Under the pieces are notes generated by a model. That model saw only the letters and a list, made by a program, of their open reading frames with translations. It did not search any database and was not told where the DNA came from. A stretch of 46,133 bases of DNA from Polaribacter sp. SA4-10 (lineage in GTDB: Bacteria; Bacteroidota; Bacteroidia; Flavobacteriales; Flavobacteriaceae). Positions 45,144 through 46,133 of this stretch are shown in pieces. The stretch covers positions 1 to 46,133 of the forward strand of contig CATIQU010000013.1 in assembly GCA_949519155.1 (NCBI GenBank), in the 5' to 3' direction. Position 1 is the stretch's first letter, and each line of letters opens with the position of its first letter. The position numbers and the translations under genes were made by a program.

Positions 45144-45881
45144 ATGTTATTTTTTAAGAAAAAAGAGATGCTTCTTTCAGATTTTTTTCCTGAGAGCTTT
45201 ATAGACATTCATTCTCACTTATTACCAGGAATCGATGATGGGGCTAAAAACATGGACGATAGCATTCGTTTAATTTCAAAAATGGCTTCTTATGGAATCA
45301 CCAATTTTGTGACCACACCTCATGTTTTAGGAACTGTATACCCAAACTCATCTGACACCATAAAAGAGAAACTCGAAGAAGTTCGCACTGAGTTATTAAA
45401 TAGAAAGATTACAGACGTAACGATAAGAGCGGCTGCTGAGTATATGCTCGATGAAGAATTTTCTCTTAGATTGGCAAATAATGATATTTTGACAATAAAG
45501 GGAAATCATGTTTTGGTTGAAATGTCTTATTTTAGTGCTCCACTTAATTTATTTGAGCTCTTATTTGAAATTCAACTGAAAGGATACAAACCCATTTTAG
45601 CGCACCCTGAGCGATACAATTTCTATCACAACGACTTTCAACAGTTTTACAAGTTGAAGCAAGCGGGGTGTCTATTTCAATTAAATTTATTGTCTTTAAC
45701 AGCACAATATGGAAAAAATGTGCAAAAAGTCGCCAATCAATTATTAAAAGAGAATCTCTATGATTTTGTGGGTACAGATACACACCATCATCAGCATCTA
45801 GAATTGCTTCCTAAAATTGCAACTCATAAAAATAAAAAAAACATTGATGTTCTTTTAAAAAACAATCTAAAACTAAAATAA
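45144..45881 (+). CDS. CpsB/YwqE-type PHP-fold protein-tyrosine phosphatase
   Basis: This 245-residue metal-dependent phosphatase belongs to the polymerase-and-histidinol-phosphatase family. The metal-binding motifs appear in order: DIHSHLLPGIDDGA (near 21-34), TTPH, the central Glu in AAAEYMLDEEF, AHPERY and a terminal DTHHHQH. Relatives such as CpsB (Streptococcus) and YwqE (Bacillus) remove phosphate from the tyrosine cluster of bacterial tyrosine kinases and so control capsule or exopolysaccharide synthesis. The end of such a kinase lies just downstream on the opposite strand, which supports this function. It has its own promoter and shares a terminator with the kinase gene. Confidence 0.92.
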   Translation: MLFFKKKEMLLSDFFPESFIDIHSHLLPGIDDGAKNMDDSIRLISKMASYGITNFVTTPHVLGTVYPNSSDTIKEKLEEVRTELLNRKITDVTIRAAAEYMLDEEFSLRLANNDILTIKGNHVLVEMSYFSAPLNLFELLFEIQLKGYKPILAHPERYNFYHNDFQQFYKLKQAGCLFQLNLLSLTAQYGKNVQKVANQLLKENLYDFVGTDTHHHQHLELLPKIATHKNKKNIDVLLKNNLKLK

Positions 45882-45909
45882 AAAAAAAGAGAAGCAAAAT
45901 GCTTCTCTT
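45881..45909. terminator. Terminator shared by the phosphatase and kinase genes
   Basis: AAGAGAAGC (45887-45895) pairs with GCTTCTCTT (45901-45909) around a five-base loop. The T run is strong on the minus strand (eight T), ending the kinase gene; on the plus strand the tail is weak. Confidence 0.75.
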
Positions 45910-45915
45910 CTTAGT

Positions 45916-46133
45916 TTAACTGAATATCTTTTGATACCAAGGTTTCTTCACCTCATCTACATAGCCATTTCCATAACCGTAACCGTAACCGTAACCGTAA
46001 CCGTAGCCTCTAGACATGTCTGTGTCATTTAGCACCATTGCCATGTTGGGTAAATTCTTTTCTTTGTATAAGGTTTGAGCTACATTTAACATCCGTTTGT
46101 CTAAATAATTTGCTCTTGTAACGTATACAAACA
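45916..46133 (-). CDS. C-terminal end of a Wzc-type polysaccharide biosynthesis tyrosine autokinase (5' end outside the window)
   Basis: Translating the minus strand from the window edge gives an open frame of 72 codons ending at 45916. It reads VYVTRANYLDKRML, then LPNMAMVLNDTDMSRG, followed by six Gly-Tyr pairs, GNGY and VDEVKKPWYQKIFS. The VLND and tyrosine-rich tail are typical of the C-terminus of BY-kinases of the Wzc family, which autophosphorylate on tail tyrosines and regulate capsule polymer export. The kinase domain itself lies outside the window. The facing gene encodes a CpsB-like phosphatase, the expected antagonist. The identity rests on the tail and context, so it is probable rather than certain. 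Confidence 0.8.
   Translation of the reverse strand, partial: FVYVTRANYLDKRMLNVAQTLYKEKNLPNMAMVLNDTDMSRGYGYGYGYGYGYGNGYVDEVKKPWYQKIFS
45971..46006. repeat. Hexanucleotide tandem repeat (CCGTAA, six units) inside the kinase gene
   Basis: One CCATAA, four CCGTAA and one CCGTAG stand head to tail. On the coding strand they give GGTTAC units, that is Gly-Tyr pairs. Because the unit is six bases, gain or loss of units keeps the frame and changes only the number of tyrosines. Confidence 0.9.

Overview
The window is a stretch of AT-rich chromosome (about one third G+C by eye) from a gliding or gliding-derived marine-type member of the Flavobacteriaceae (Bacteroidota). The evidence is a type IX secretion sorting domain at the left edge, adjacent porV, porU and gldJ genes, Bacteroidota-type promoters (TAnnTTTG at -7, TTG at about -33), an almost complete lack of Shine-Dalgarno sequences, and family members typical of this group (CcsBA fusion, LptD, TamB, the menA/menC/menE cluster). 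A Polaribacter/Tenacibaculum-like genus is plausible but is not proven from sequence alone. Nearly all of the window is coding and no intergenic gap exceeds 300 bases. I see no rRNA, tRNA, CRISPR, prophage, insertion sequence or restriction system.

Layout. 1-2800: the tail of a secreted T9SS protein, a methylcrotonyl-CoA-carboxylase-like carboxyltransferase, and a YebC/PmpR regulator. 2790-7349 (minus): a menaquinone cluster in the order menA, SRPBCC protein, menC, CPBP membrane protease, menE. 7430-12067 (minus): an envelope/electron-transfer operon made of a SPOR-domain amidase, an MCE (MlaD-like) protein, a membrane Fe-S protein, a CCG-domain Fe-S protein and a small SPOR lipoprotein. 12161-15307 (plus): lptD and ridA. 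15387-17397 (minus): the glycolytic pair pfkA-gap. 17574-19301: a sodium:solute symporter. 19315-23823 (minus): tamB, divergent from tsaD. 24969-30736 (plus): an LTA-synthase-like enzyme, a CcsBA cytochrome c maturation fusion and a small membrane/TPR-like protein. 30956-34116 (minus): guaA followed by a LysM plus periplasmic-binding-fold lipoprotein. 34209-36316 (minus): a KAS III enzyme, a group III truncated hemoglobin and cytidine deaminase. 36397-42823: porV and porU (minus), divergent from gldJ (plus). 42894-44994: murF and a GlcNAc-kinase-like enzyme, tail to tail. 45144-end: a CpsB/YwqE-type tyrosine phosphatase facing the C-terminus of its likely partner, a Wzc-type tyrosine autokinase. 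This is probably the edge of a capsule/exopolysaccharide locus.

How the genes work together. Much of the window concerns the envelope: LPS export (LptD, TamB, MCE), peptidoglycan (amidase, MurF, SPOR and LysM proteins), protein secretion and gliding (PorU, PorV, GldJ and a T9SS cargo) and capsule control (CpsB/Wzc). The other main theme is respiration: menaquinone synthesis, cytochrome c maturation and Fe-S electron carriers.

The window is mostly conserved core genome, and I do not see a clear new defence or mobile system. The points I consider most worth checking are the LysM plus type I periplasmic-binding-fold lipoprotein as a possible LpoA-like peptidoglycan synthase regulator, the hexanucleotide-repeat-encoded Gly-Tyr tail of the tyrosine kinase, the loss of N-terminal cluster cysteines in the CCG-domain protein, the apparently overlapping divergent promoters of the amidase and lptD, and a yebC terminator lying inside the menE coding sequence.
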